A stretch of DNA of 22,457 nucleotides from Jaapia argillacea MUCL 33604 (GCA_000697665.1 KL197722.1:864950-887406), one strand, 5' to 3'; numbered from the stretch's first letter, positions 10,754 through 20,962 are shown. The notes: generated from the letters alone by a model not told the origin. Program-made: numbers and translations.

Positions 10754-11409
10754 TCAATCTAACGCACATCCGTACACAGTCTCTGCGACTCTCCACCAGT
10801 TCACCTTATTGATAGCAAACTCTTGTGCATACTCAATCTCGAGAGGATGTACTCTCTTGCCCACAATGACCAAACTAGGCAAGGGTTCGCCAAACGCCTC
10901 TGTCGGGTGACCGTTGAGTTCGGACAATGTCCCACTAACGATTTGTTCATGCTTGTCGCCGCTGCCAACTCGAGATACCGCAATGGCTAGGGTGTCCAAA
11001 GGTGAAAGAATATACCCGACGTGGAAGGTACGAACCCAAATGGATCGCCGACTATGAGCAATGCAACATCTTCCTTTTCCACATCTCTAAGAATCTCATC
11101 GCTTTCTAACTCAACCATATCATGATTGGCAATGATCAGCTGTTTCCCGTAAAATTCTTCCTTGCAAACCGATCATAAGCTCAAATCCAAAGCATCCAGC
11201 ACGAAAAGATGGAACTTACCAGCCTCTCCTTCTGAACCATGAGAATACTAGTATAGGCCTCCAGATAGACTTGTGAACAGCCCTTGACCACCTGGAGAGG
11301 CAAATTGACAGGGAATGAGCAGCCATGTGGTGAGGTCTACGAAAGCTCACTTCAAGTCCTCATACTGTGATATCCTTTCACATAGTCCAAGTCCGATGAT
11401 GTAGAACAT
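10754..11409 (-). pseudogene. DPH5: DPH5 pseudogene (diphthine methyl ester synthase), internally deleted
   Basis: DPH5 is the AdoMet-dependent methyltransferase that builds the diphthamide precursor on elongation factor 2. Start ATG 11409 gives MFYIIGLGL. After a 4-nt deletion the frame DITV-stop-GLE follows, where family DITVRGLE has arginine, so TGA replaces CGA. Intron 11292-11350 (59 nt) leads to exon 11220-11291 (SQVYLEAYTSILMVQKERL). Intron 11161-11219 (59 nt) leads to an exon with EEFYGKQLIIANHDMVE and ALLIVGDPFG. About 36 nt later the sequence jumps to DTLAIAVSRVGSGDK and LPSLVIVGKRVHPLEIEY, ending normally at TGA 10754-10756. From known DPH5 proteins (~285 residues), roughly 125 residues are missing. 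That stretch includes the GATTHTDL segment and most of the AdoMet-binding core, so this copy cannot be active. Confidence 0.9.
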
Positions 11410-11630
11410 TATGGTCGACTAAGATCAGCAAGTTGAGAGTGAGATGGTGGTGGCACATTATCTGATTTGAGTTTTCGATGCCCAAGCTAACCACGTGGTC
11501 CACTAGCATATCAGCACAACCATCTCCCACTACACGTCCTTACCAACCCCGAGCATGCTGACCCCTCCTTCGCTCATCTCTCTCATTCTCAAGCCTCTCA
11601 AATACCCCAGCCCCAGTTTGAACCACCGTA
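11410..11630. other. Divergent spacer between DPH5 and plus-strand F-box pseudogenes
   Basis: 221 bases between two outward-facing start codons, so it would have held both promoters. It is C-rich near the plus-strand start (CTCATCTCTCTCATTCTC), as is common for fungal core promoters without a clear TATA box. I see no coding sequence. Confidence 0.4.
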
Positions 11631-13638
11631 ATGAGTCCAAACATCCCAGCTGACATCATCTACCCAATCATCCAAAACCTTCACAGCGACCACGATAGGA
11701 AGGATCTATATGCTGCGACACTTGTTAATTGGACTTTCAATCGGGCTGCCACTCGTTTGCTGTATGCTATGCTCGATTTGAGGAGTATCAAGGAAAAGGA
11801 TGGGAGGGTGAGCCATGTCTCTTTTTTTTGTGAGAGAGATTGGTCGGGTTGGGGCTCGAGGGGGTCATGGTTCAGGGTCTGGGAGTGGGCGATCTTTAGG
11901 GATTAAGGGCGGGCGTGGGTGTTGAGAGATAAGAACTGACTCTATGATGTGCCCGTATAGCTTACAGTCTTACACCCAGCTACCACTCTCCTCGCCAAAC
12001 CAGAGTTGACACGATATGTCCGTCACATCCACGAAACAGGTCTGTGTCCCTCCCACCCACAATCCACCACATCAGTTCTACATCCACTTGAATCCATTGC
12101 TGACTCCGCTCTGCACAGGTGACATACACAAAACCCTAGCCTTCCTCTCACCAGCAACATCAACCTCCGCCCTAACCTCTCTCACGCTCTGCACGAACCT
12201 CCAATCATTCTCATGGGTAGACAATACCTTCTCCCAAGGCCGCTCCCAAGTTCTTTTCATGTCGTTCCTCCTTGTCTTGAAGACATTGCATTCACTGCAG
12301 GATCTTACTATCAGGACTTCAGGTGCATCGGTTCTCTTCCTTGTCGATACGGAACGACTGATATTGATACGGGGGTGTCGGTGATTTGGGGAATGAGGTT
12401 TGGAAAGAGTTGAACGGGATTGGAGGGCTGAAATGAGTTAGTGTTTGGTGCATGGAAGGACCACCCAGAGTCCTTCAAGGTTGGACAGGGACACTAAGTG
12501 GAACCCTCGAAGAACTCGATCTCGGAGTACATCTCTTCCCCTTTTCCCCGCTTCTCCCCTCCTAACGTTCCACCCTCCCAAAACAGTGATGTGCAGGTGT
12601 CCAAGCAACAGTCCTCATCTCCGTCGTCCTCCAACTCCCCCTCCTCACAATCCTCTGTCTCAAAGGCGCTCCATCAGCAGCAATACTGACAATCCTAACT
12701 TACCTTCCCAATCTCCACACACTCGACACTGAGTATTTCTCTTCGGGGATATATCAAATTCTGAGTAAACCATGACCACTTTAAAGAATTTGGTGATTCG
12801 GACTTCGTCGATGGACGTAGATGGGCCTGAACAACTTTGGTCTTGGATACTTGGTTTGGTTCTGGGGCGTAAGGGTGGGAAAGGTGGGGAGGGGCAAGGG
12901 AGTTTGGAAACATTCACTCTACACACCTTCACTGTCCTAGGTCAAACCAGCATGCCTCGCAGTTTCATGTTGGGTCTGGCAAAGATCCACAAGGAGACGT
13001 TGAAGATATTTGGTATAGGAACTACACAGTTGAGTTTGGATGATGTGGAGTTTCTGTGCGGGAGATTGAAGAGGTTAGAAGAGTTGGTTTGTTCGACTTC
13101 TAGTTTGGATGCTGTGAGTACCTCCCTGGTCACTTTCATTTGTATCCTTTCGTCTTTTTGTCCCATTGCCAAAACATTGATGTGTGTATGGGGTCCCATT
13201 CCAGGCAGCTATATCCCAAGCAGTATCAAAAGCTTCCCACCTGCAAACTCTCAAACTTCAAGTTCTTTCGTTAGGTCAAGGGTTCTTGGGGAGTGGTGGT
13301 GATTATGGCTACCATAGTGCTGGTGGTTATGACTTTAGTGGTAGTGGGGGCAGAAGAGGAGGTACTTATTATTATCACACCCATTCTGATCTAGGAGTTG
13401 TTAGTTTGTTTAGGGTAGAACATGCATGGGAGATGATGGTTAGATCTAGGTTGAGGGTTGTTTGGGTTGGGGCTGCTAGATTCAGAGTAAGTTTTTGGTT
13501 GTCAGTCTTGCAATTACCTATTGATATTACCTTATGCCTGCCTTGTTCTTGTTGTAGGGTCAGTGGGTACCCAATCCTGATGGGAATAGGGAACCTAGCT
13601 TGGAGGTCAGTTGTATGGTGGATAGAGACAGGAAATGA
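11631..13638 (+). pseudogene. F-box protein pseudogene with six exons
   Basis: Same broad family as the minus-strand copy but a different member. Exons: 11631-11807 (MSPNIPADIIYPIIQNLHSD... F-box), 11961-12039 (LTRYVRHIHETG), 12119-12526, 12587-13113, 13205-13486 and 13558-13638 with stop TGA. Intron phases match throughout. Family motifs include LQDLTIRTS, WCMEGPPRVLQGWTG, TLEELDLG, CAGVQATVLISVVLQLPLL, LKGAPSAA, LPNLHTLDTEYFSSG, LVIRTSSMDVDGPEQLW, EHAWEMMVRSRLRVVWVG and FRGQWVPN. Breaks: a frameshift between ~12330 and 12380, TGA at 12434-12436 (family basic residue), TGA at 12587-12589 (first codon of the exon, family RCAG), and a 1-nt loss near 12770. Exon 5 has a low-complexity Gly/Ser/Tyr insert (13290-13380). 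The first intron is long (153 nt) for this gene. Confidence 0.85.
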
Positions 13639-14441
13639 TTCAATTAGGGCACCCTCCACTGCAAATAAATCAGTAAGGAAGGTATTTCTGTTTTGTTTAA
13701 GTACTAAGGAATGAGAAAGAGAATCAGTGATTGCAGACTGAGATTTGTGACCAAGTTACTTTGTTGAATGTTTTTGTGGACTGAATGTGTAAGATGTTGG
13801 GTATTCCCATGGTATTTGAACTCTGACCAAATGCACACTTTGTGACTTCTTTGTTTACTCTCTTTTCTTTAGTCTATTTTTTTTTGCCATGATGGCTACT
13901 ATTCCCTAGACTCAGCCCTGTATCTTATTTGTTTATCTGGTATAGAATATAGTGTTCTCGAGGAATAGGTTTCTTACCATTGGTTCATTGTGTCCAAAGT
14001 TCCCAGCTGCAATTACTAGGCTGAATTACGCTCATTTTCTCACTTTTCTTCCACACACACCAAGCAAATCTATAGCCATTGGTCAACAATGTATCCTGCA
14101 TGTTGGAACCATTCCTTTGCCTTCTCAGTAGTTACAGTACTACCAGCCTCAAGCAATTCCATATCTGGATCCTCACTCTCCTGGACTTTACATTAATTCC
14201 TCCAAAGCCAAGCCTTGACTGGCCAAAGTTGTGAACCAGAGCAAAGACAAGCAATTCAACAACTTACTGCAGCTAAAACTGTCCTTAATGGGATTGAATT
14301 AGGGGGAGTATGGAGGTGGAAACATAAGAATGTAACCTGAATTTTTTCTTTTACATCAGAATTGAAAAAACAACCTTATCTGAAGCTTCAAAATCACATA
14401 ATGCTTGGCTCTTGTGAATAGCATAGTTGTTGAGAATCAGG
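13639..14441. other. AT-richer spacer, probable old retroelement debris
   Basis: No gene recognised. A purine run AATTAGGGGGAGTATGGAGG near 14296-14315 resembles the polypurine tract just before a copia-type 3' LTR. A TGTTGAGAATCAGGTTAC stretch starts at about 14427. These are only suggestive; I cannot define element ends. Confidence 0.3.
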
Positions 14442-14624
14442 TTACTTTGTTCTTCTAAACGAGGGTTCATGGCTGGGAGCTACACCAAATGTGATAATCA
14501 TCCAGTTGTCCTTGCTGGATCCATCAACAGCCATAACCTCACTTGCCACAAAATTTGCTTCCACATGCGCCTGCCATGCTGTATGCTGCTCATCATCCTG
14601 CTCCACAGCCGCCTTTTGGAGCAT
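14442..14624 (-). mobile_element. Possible Ty1/copia gag-pol remnant
   Basis: A 60-residue minus-strand frame reads AHVEANFVASEVMAVDG then SSKDNWMII and PSHEP. This resembles the copia region just before the protease, where DNW(I/M)(I/V)DSGAT(S)H is typical. The catalytic D-S/T-G is not readable here, so it would be decayed. It could also be chance. Confidence 0.25.
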
Positions 14625-14671
14625 CTGTAGATGAGGTCACAATTGCAAATGTTGTCATAAAGAGCTGAAAG

Positions 14672-15068
14672 TGTTATGAACCATGCCTCAATAAGACTAT
14701 TTTCATTTCTACTTCACTTTGCTTCACCATCTGACTATGGACTACAGACTGTGGACTGCGGACTATGGACTCCTATTTCCTTTGACTCACCTTGACTCCT
14801 TACTTACTCATCATTGCTGCAGATTACAGACTGTGCCTACTATGGAATGTGCTTCTACCCAGTATATATACCTGCCTGTATTCGCTAATAGTCCCCACCT
14901 TGTTCGCTTTGTCAATACAAGTCTTTACTTACAACTCTACAAAGTCTGACTTGGTCTCTGTCTGGTTTTCTCTCTTTATCATCCTCACACCACCTCACTC
15001 TGCATTGCAACCTAAGTACCATCAGAGAAGTACACTGTCTTAACTTCAGTACTTCATTGAAGTAATGA
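14672..15068 (+). repeat. 5' LTR of gypsy element 1 (approximate ends)
   Basis: Starts TGTTATGAAC, which matches the TGTTGTGAAC start of the LTR at 20443. The right end is placed before CTTTAACA, which also directly follows the other LTR. A TATA box (AGTATATATACC) lies near 14859-14870 and CT-rich sequence follows, as in fungal LTR promoters. The canonical CA end is not intact, so the right end is uncertain by some bases. It contains a microrepeat of (A/T)CTATGGACT-like units at 14730-14770. Confidence 0.5.
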
Positions 15069-15166
15069 CTTTAACACTTGAACAAGATCTCCCTTCTACT
15101 TACCTTGCAACTTACTCTAACCTCGTTATCAAACAAAGGTTATAGAGAAGTTAGACAACTACCACC

Positions 15167-17041
15167 ATGCCTTCCAATACTACGATTCATCCGATCTTTG
15201 CCAGTCTCCTCATTATCATCATCGACTTCATCATCAACCTATTGTTTTGGACCACTATCCAGAAAATTGATTATCTCTTGTTACCCATGATATATTCATC
15301 CTCCTCTTCATGCATTTCATCAATCTTAATTTACCATCTACTTTTGTGTTGCTCTTGCCAAAATAGTAAGACAATTGGAGGAAGAATACATTACTCAGAA
15401 CCTATAAATTGGTTATCTCTCATGAGATAACCTCTTCATGTCAACACAGAAGTCCTACCACCATCCAGTAGATTCCTTACCCTTCCTGATCTTTGGACAC
15501 TTCCCTCTCTTGCCCAAGTCCTCCAAGATCTAGCAGGACACGAGGAAAAACTCACATATGATCATATCTACAACACTCTGTGCCTCGATGGAAAACCTAT
15601 TGCAATTTGGACAGGACCAAATGAACCTGGATATCGCTTCTTACCAGTAGAGAAATATCCTCCCCATGAAAATCTGCTGAAATTAAAAGAATATCTTGGT
15701 CAATTAGCCAAGCCAGGTCCTTCGATTCCATGAGTCACCGAAGAACAGTCAAGATGAGGAGTCAGTGAATCTTCTTGATCACCATGAAGCACACCAACTC
15801 CTCTTTCCTTAGAAGCTCCATGAACATCTACTCCATTAGCAGCATTTGGAGTATATACTCCTATTGCAACTGCACCAGAGCAAGCATTTGCAGGAACATC
15901 TTCCATGTTCGTCCCACAGATACAGGAACCAGCTCCACAGCATCCAACTGGTGTATCTATTGTTACACCTATCCCTCATCACTTTGGGTCATACCATCCA
16001 CCACCAGCTTGATCTCCATCCTCTGATCCACCTAGGGGATCTCCTGACCCTAACCCAGACAACCAACCTGAAGATTCAGACAACAATGTGGCAGGAGATT
16101 TGAAACAACCACAACTGTCTCCTCCTACTCCCTTTACTGGAGATAGGAAAAAGACAGCCAAATTTATCTTGGAAACCAAGCTGTTCATTGCAGCTAAACC
16201 AAAAGATTTCCCTACCAAATTTTCCAAAATTGCCTTCATTCTGTCCTATATGAAGGATGGACCAGCAGGATCCTGGGCAATGAATTGGGTCAACAAGTAC
16301 AATCCAGACACAGAATCACTCTTGAATATCAAAGAATTCTACAAAACCCTCGAAAAAGACTTCGCAGAAATTGACAAAGGATGATCTGCTTGCACACAAA
16401 TCCAAACCCTTAAACAAGGAAGGTTTTTGGTTGATTCCTTCACTGCTGCCTTCAACAAACTAGCAAGGCACACAGGATTTAACGATATAGGACTTATGGA
16501 AGCCTATAAATGTGGGCTCAAATGGGCAATCCTCAAACAAATCATTAAACTACCAAATCCACCAGAAAGCCTAGCCTCTCTACAGGATATGGCTGCCAAA
16601 TTCAAGTTATTAGGAGAAGCAGCAGCAGCAGAGAAAACCTGGCATGAAGGGAAGGGAAAGGGACCAATTTATCCCTCAGCCTTTCAAACCAATTGGTGGG
16701 CTCCATCTAGGGACTACAGTCAAGGAGTCCCTATGGATGTTGATGTCGCCAAAACCAAGAAATGATTTAAAAAACTGACTCCTGAAGAATGACTTGGACT
16801 TCAGAAGAAAGGAGCATGTTTCTTTTGTCATAAACCTGGTCATTTCTCTGGACAATGCCCCTTGAAAAAGAGCAAATCCATCTGAGCCAGAACAGCTGAT
16901 GCAAATGAAGAAAATGCACAGCCTAGTTCTATCATCGATCAAATCAAAGAGCTGGTCACTCAGATCCCAGAAAACGATCAAGGGGAACTTTTCATGGCCA
17001 TGAAAGATGAGTTCTCCAAATCAGGTTTTCAAAGCGCCTAG
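15167..17041 (+). pseudogene. gag of gypsy element 1, with eleven internal stops
   Basis: One frame (625 codons) runs from ATG 15167, in a strong Kozak context (CCACCATGCC), to TAG 17041. The capsid region includes TPFTGDRKKTAKFIL and MKDGPAGSWAMNWV; a CCHC zinc knuckle (CFFCHKPGHFSGQC) lies at about 16817-16860. Internal stops are TAA 15428 and TGA at 15731, 15755, 15776, 15785, 15821, 16010, 16382, 16763, 16790 and 16883. Ten of eleven are TGA. At 16763, 16790 and 16883 the flanking motif KK-x-FKKLTPEE-x-L expects arginine. The N-terminal ~85 residues are unusually hydrophobic, perhaps from C-to-T drift. Confidence 0.8.
15411..15432. other. Perfect 9-bp hairpin inside gag
   Basis: GGTTATCTC - TCAT - GAGATAACC, a perfect stem with a 4-nt loop, overlapping the TAA stop at 15428. 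No function is evident. Confidence 0.6.
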
Positions 17042-18377
17042 CATTGACAGCAGATGTCTTTCATTGGACAATAGATATGCTATATTACAAATGGACATTC
17101 CCGACTCAATGCATGTATCCACTCTGAAGAAAAATGGAATTCCTTCCTTACGATTTGAAGTGGAACTCATTGGAAAGAACCAAAGTGCTGTAACAAAAAC
17201 TCTACTCAACAGTGGAGCCACTGGAAATTTAATCAATACTCGATTTGCCAAAAAACATGGCATGAACATCCAGAAATTGGAACGACCCATTCCAGTTTAC
17301 AACATTGATAACACAGAAAATTGCAATGGAAAAATTGAATATTTTGTGGAACTTGATATGAAAATCAAGGGATCCAAAAATACTTGCCATATCGAAACAA
17401 ATCGATTCTATATCACTGACCTAGGACAGGAAGATGTTGTTCTAGGAACCAATTGGTTACACAAACACAATCCAGAAGTTGAGTGGCAAAACTTCAATTT
17501 GAAGTTTACATGCTGCCCTAATACCTGCCGCATACAAGGACTATGTACTATTCATGTGAAACCATCTGATTGACCCACCACTACTCTTCATGAAACTGAA
17601 CCTGTGCATGTGTTATACACAGCAAAACAGGGAACATCTTATGTTGTTTCAGACTAGGAGTATACTCCAGAATTGGTCCAAGATATGTCATACATATCAC
17701 AACAACCCATGAAGAAAAAAGGATGAGCCTCACAAAAAGTGTCCAAACATCCTATTCCATCTTTATGGTTGACAGAACAATTGGAACCATTCAACCCACT
17801 AGACCAGATAGCCAATGAATAGCAACATGAAGGGATTTGTACTTATTGAATTATCACTGGTCATCCAGACCCAGTAGAACCAGTCATTCCCGACTATATT
17901 CCCTTATCAGAACAACACAAAGTTCTGATCCCTGCTAGACATGTTGCAGGAATACAAATCCAAGCACATGGGAACAAATCAATCATATTAGCATTAAAAG
18001 ATGCTCAAAAGAAAGGGGAGAAAACATTCAAAGAAACAGTTCCACCAGAATATCGAAAATACCAAAAAGTCTTTGAGAAAAAGGCTTTGGAGCAATTCTC
18101 AAAAGAAAGGATTTGGGATCTTGGGATAGAACTCAAGGAAGATTGGAAACCTCATAACTGCAAAACCTACTTGCTGTCCCCTACAGAACAAAAAGAACTC
18201 AATATGTCCTAGAAGAACAATTATGAAAAGGATACATTCATCCTTCAAAATCCCCATTTTCCTCACCATTCTTCTTTGTCGACAAGAAAGATGGAAAGCT
18301 TCATCCCACACAGGATTATTGCTATCTAAACTCACAGACCATCAAAAATGATTATCCCATTCCCCTTATAACGCAAA
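17007..18377 (+). pseudogene. protease and first RT part of gypsy element 1
   Basis: The pol frame starts at 17007, overlaps the end of gag by 35 bases and is +1 relative to it. The aspartic protease is recognised by LLNSGATGNLINTRF followed by VVLGTNWLHKHNPEVEW; the catalytic D of the D-S/T-G motif is N (AAC for GAC). Stops follow at 17571 (TGA), 17655 (TAG), 17724 (TGA), 17820 (TAG) and 17847 (TGA). Family sequence continues with VPPEYRKYQKVFEKKALEQF and WDLGIELKEDWKPH. A frameshift near 18205 moves the frame, then VLEEQL[22 protein letters not shown] and [21 protein letters not shown] give the start of RT, where Y-C-Y-L-N has Cys for the usual Arg. Homology ends near 18377. Confidence 0.8.
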
Positions 18378-18718
18378 AGGCTGCATGTGCAGCAAGAGCC
18401 TGCTACCAGTGTTCATGAATATAGCAGTTTCACATCAACATGATGAAGAAAATCAGGGGAATGCATACCAGGTTCTTTCTTGAACAAGTTAATAACAGCC
18501 AGTAGACAGTGGCACCAACAATAAATTCTTATGGCACACAAACGAATAATATACAATGACAGTAGTTCAACCTACGCTGACAAAGATGAAGTATGAAACC
18601 TGACTGGCAGGTGGAAAAAAGGAGGCAGGTGATCCTGTAGGAAAGGGTGGTGGAGAGGCGAGCACATGGCAACCGGTCCAGGAATGGTTCAATTATTTGG
18701 TCTTCTTGGGACACTTGA

Positions 18719-18826
18719 TAGTCTCACATGGCCAGACCAAGCATGTGTGTGGAGTTTGAAACTTGGGAAACACCCAAGTTGTGCTCGGTCTGGAGACTTT
18801 TGGCATGTTTTCCCTGGATTGGTCAC
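18719..18826 (+). repeat. Left inverted-repeat arm of the insertion
   Basis: Imperfect inverted match to 19344-19488. The core 18790-18826 (CTGGAGACTTTTGG...GGTCAC) pairs with 19344-19381 at about 34 of 38 positions. Flanking blocks GGAGTTTGAA and TAGTCTCACA also pair. The arm folds on itself: AACTTGGG-AAACA-CCCAAGTT sits inside CCAGACCAAGCA ... TGCTCGGTCTGG. Confidence 0.7.
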
Positions 18827-18888
18827 AATTGTAACAAATTTGTGACCCAACGCATAATTTCTTTGGAGTTTGTCTGTGATGTTCCTTC

Positions 18889-19221
18889 ATGGCTGGGGCC
18901 GTTGACTACACTGACCTGTTTGACAATGACGACCATGCACCCGATGACTCTGAAGGCAAAAGTGATTGGTCCGAATCATCCTCAGACTGCAGTATGGAGG
19001 AGATCCCAAATATCATCAACTCAGAAATTGAGGAGGTGGAGGCAGTCCAGTTGCAGAGAACACACCAGCTCAAGGCCAACTTAGAGGGCGAGGAGAAGCC
19101 TCCCAAGGTTTTGGATGAATTGGCAGTTATACTTCTGTCTGAGTGGCTTTCGACCTTGCAGCGTCGAGATTGGAATACGAGCACTTGCGAATCTCGTCAT
19201 GCGATGAGATACTCGACATGA
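18889..19221 (+). CDS. Small acidic protein of unknown function inside the insertion
   Basis: A 110-residue intronless frame starting MAGAVDYTDLFDNDDHAPDD, strongly acidic in its first half (D/E/S-rich, CSMEEIPNIINSEIEEVEAV) with a helical, charged second half (KPPKVLDELAVILLSEW, then RHAMRYST). It sits exactly between the two inverted-repeat arms. The ending vaguely resembles N-terminal segments of transposon-linked proteins in agarics (a ...RYARTxLM... motif would be expected), so it may be a truncated transposon ORF. This is a guess; I do not recognise a domain. Confidence 0.4.
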   Translation: MAGAVDYTDLFDNDDHAPDDSEGKSDWSESSSDCSMEEIPNIINSEIEEVEAVQLQRTHQLKANLEGEEKPPKVLDELAVILLSEWLSTLQRRDWNTSTCESRHAMRYST

Positions 19222-19343
19222 CTATAAAAGCACAGAAATGTCCAGAATAGCCAAGTATGGTCTGAAGCAGCAGGATTTCAACAAGAAATCAACAAAATAT
19301 AAATTGCTGTAAACAGAGCAAAGTAGGTCACCAATCATGTGCA

Positions 19344-19488
19344 GTGACCCAATCCAGGGGAAACACACCAAAAGTCTCCAGATGTTCTATGGGTGTGGAA
19401 TTTCCTGGTTTTTTGTTTCTGCTTCAAACTCCAAGATTCATGATCTCCCTCTCCATCTGCACCATAGAACGGATGGCTTGTGAGACTA
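19344..19488 (-). repeat. Right inverted-repeat arm of the insertion
   Basis: Reverse-complement partner of 18719-18826. It is longer (about 145 versus 108 bases) because of indels between the paired blocks. Confidence 0.7.
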
Positions 19489-19980
19489 GACACTTGAATG
19501 AAGGACAACACAAATCGAACCGGTTGCGGCCCAAGAAGATGTCAGCTCCTAGCAATTTGGCCATGGCAAGGGGAAAGCCTGAGGTTGACCAATATATGCC
19601 TTCCAGCGCGCAAACAACAATGGGACTAGATACAAAGTAAATGACTGTTCCTGCAGTGTGCACCCTGAGCAGACTCGGAGGAGATCAAACAAGGAATGTT
19701 GTGGCTGTGGGGGAGGTTGATCAACAACAAGTGTTGGGCTGTGGGGAGGATTTCAGTGCCATGAGACAGGTACAATCCACGGAGATTTGACATGAGTGGG
19801 GGTAACAGGATGGTTGTTAATGACCACAGACAATCGTCGTTGATGAGGATGGCCATGGAAACACCCTTGAGTTTGAAGCTCAGACAAAAGAAATGTCTCA
19901 GCTTTATAATCGAGCGAAAAATTGGCAGAGCGTCTGTAAAGTATAGAACAGTACAAGACCCACTACTAATGTAGTGGGAA

Positions 19981-20442
19981 TATCTGAAATAAACTCAAAA
20001 ATGCTAAAGTTTATACAACAATGTTCAAATCAAAGACAGAGATCAATGGAAAGTGGCCTTCAAAACAAATTGTGGACTATTCGAACCTACAGTCATGTTC
20101 TTTGGTCTTACCAATTCACCAGGCACTTTTCAAACTATGATGAGTGAATTATTCAAAGACCTTATCGATTGAGGAGTTATCATCATATATTTGGATGTCA
20201 TTCTCATCTTCATGGACATACTAGAGGAACACAGGAAAATAATGCATGAAGTTCTCTGCATTTTAGAAGAAAACAATATTTTCCTCAAACCAGAAAAATG
20301 CACTTTTGAAATGTCAAAAGTCAAATACCTTGGGGTTATCATCTCTCAAAACCTTGTAGAGATGGATCCTGTCAAGGTGTCTGGTATCATTGATTGGCCT
20401 ACCCCAAAAACGGTCAAAGAAGTTCAATCCTTTGTAGGATTC
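19981..20442 (+). pseudogene. Second RT part of gypsy element 1
   Basis: Reads DRDQWKVAFKTNCGLFEP, MFFGLTNSPGTFQTMM, IIIYLDVILIFMD, FLKPEKCTFEMSKVKYLG and DWPTPKTVKEVQSFVGF. This is RT palm through thumb. The catalytic YLDD box reads YLDV, TNRGLFEP has Cys for Arg, and TGA at 20170 interrupts it. The domain is therefore dead. The frame is cut by the LTR at 20443. Confidence 0.85.
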
Positions 20443-20929
20443 TGTTGTGAACACATTCAGACTAGTACATTCTCCAGTTGTATTATATGTATTTTATTCT
20501 TTCTCTTCGATGTGCTCTGCCTTCGTATCATTTCTGCTGTCCATGATACTGGGCATCACCTTATCTTATCTTATCTTGGACTCACCTTATCTTCAGCTTC
20601 TCATTGTTCTATTATTAGACTCATTTTACTTTGACCATTGTCTCACTCGTCATTGTCCGAAATACATTGTCTCACTCACCATTGTTCATAGTACATTGTT
20701 TGATATCCCATTGTCCCTGTAGTATATAAGGACACCTAGCTACTCTGTATTTTGGTAGCTTGTCCACTTGAACAATACAGCACTTTAGTTGTATCCTTCA
20801 ACTGGTTTGCTCATTCTTGTCATCCTCCATTGCCTCAAGATCGTAGCCTGAGCACTAGTCAGCAAGAATACCCAAAAGACTTACAAGCCTTATTCGCTAC
20901 CTTACACTAATGCTAAGGTGCTCATAACA
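20443..20929 (+). repeat. Left LTR of gypsy element 2 (487 bp)
   Basis: Starts TGTTGTGA and ends TCATAACA, near-perfect inverted ends in the TG...CA pattern. It interrupts the RT of element 1 between codons. TATA box AGTATATAAGGA at about 20721-20732. Internal repeats include CTTATCTTATCTTATCTTGG (20560s) and CATTGTCTCACTC/CATTGTTC-type units. The 5 bases before it (GATTC, 20438-20442) are the predicted target-site duplication; the partner lies past the window. Confidence 0.8.
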
Positions 20930-20962
20930 CTTTAACAAGCTCTTACCAACCCTACTCACTCT

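Larger units (their letters stand above)
18378..19980. mobile_element. 1.6 kb unclassified insertion inside the RT of gypsy element 1
   Basis: RT homology stops after PIPLIT and resumes with a LKNAK-like stretch then NNVQIKDRDQWKVAFKTN, so about 1.6 kb has been inserted, with some host bases lost. The inner sequence matches neither side. Both ends have short palindromes: GCTGCATGTGCAGC at the left end and CCCACTACTAATGTAGTGGG (8-bp stem) at the right. No clear target-site duplication. A minus-strand frame at 19424-19663 (starting MHTAGTVIYFVSS, ending MEREIMNLGV) and overlapping minus frames up to 19956 (HPHQRRLSVVINNHPVTPTH) look protein-like but I cannot place them. Confidence 0.65.
14672..20442 (+). 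mobile_element. Ty3/gypsy retrotransposon 1, decayed and split by an insertion
   Basis: Order is LTR, gag with zinc knuckle, aspartic protease, reverse transcriptase. The RT is cut into 18213-18377 and 19981-20442 by a 1.6 kb insertion, and the second gypsy element interrupts it at 20443. The RNase H, integrase and 3' LTR must lie beyond the right edge of the window, if they survive. Coding frames carry many stops, so the copy is not autonomous. Confidence 0.85.

Noticed and set aside
15167-17041. TGA read as a sense codon (recoded arginine or selenocysteine)
   Set aside because: The dead genes also carry frameshifts, deletions, TAA and TAG stops and lost catalytic residues, and the NLR and several F-box exons end or run without needing TGA as sense. 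Mutation is the simpler reading.
18378-19985. Helitron
   Set aside because: The right end has a hairpin followed by CTGA, which fits the 3' rule loosely. However, the next base is A rather than T, no TC start is visible on the left, and no Rep/helicase is present.
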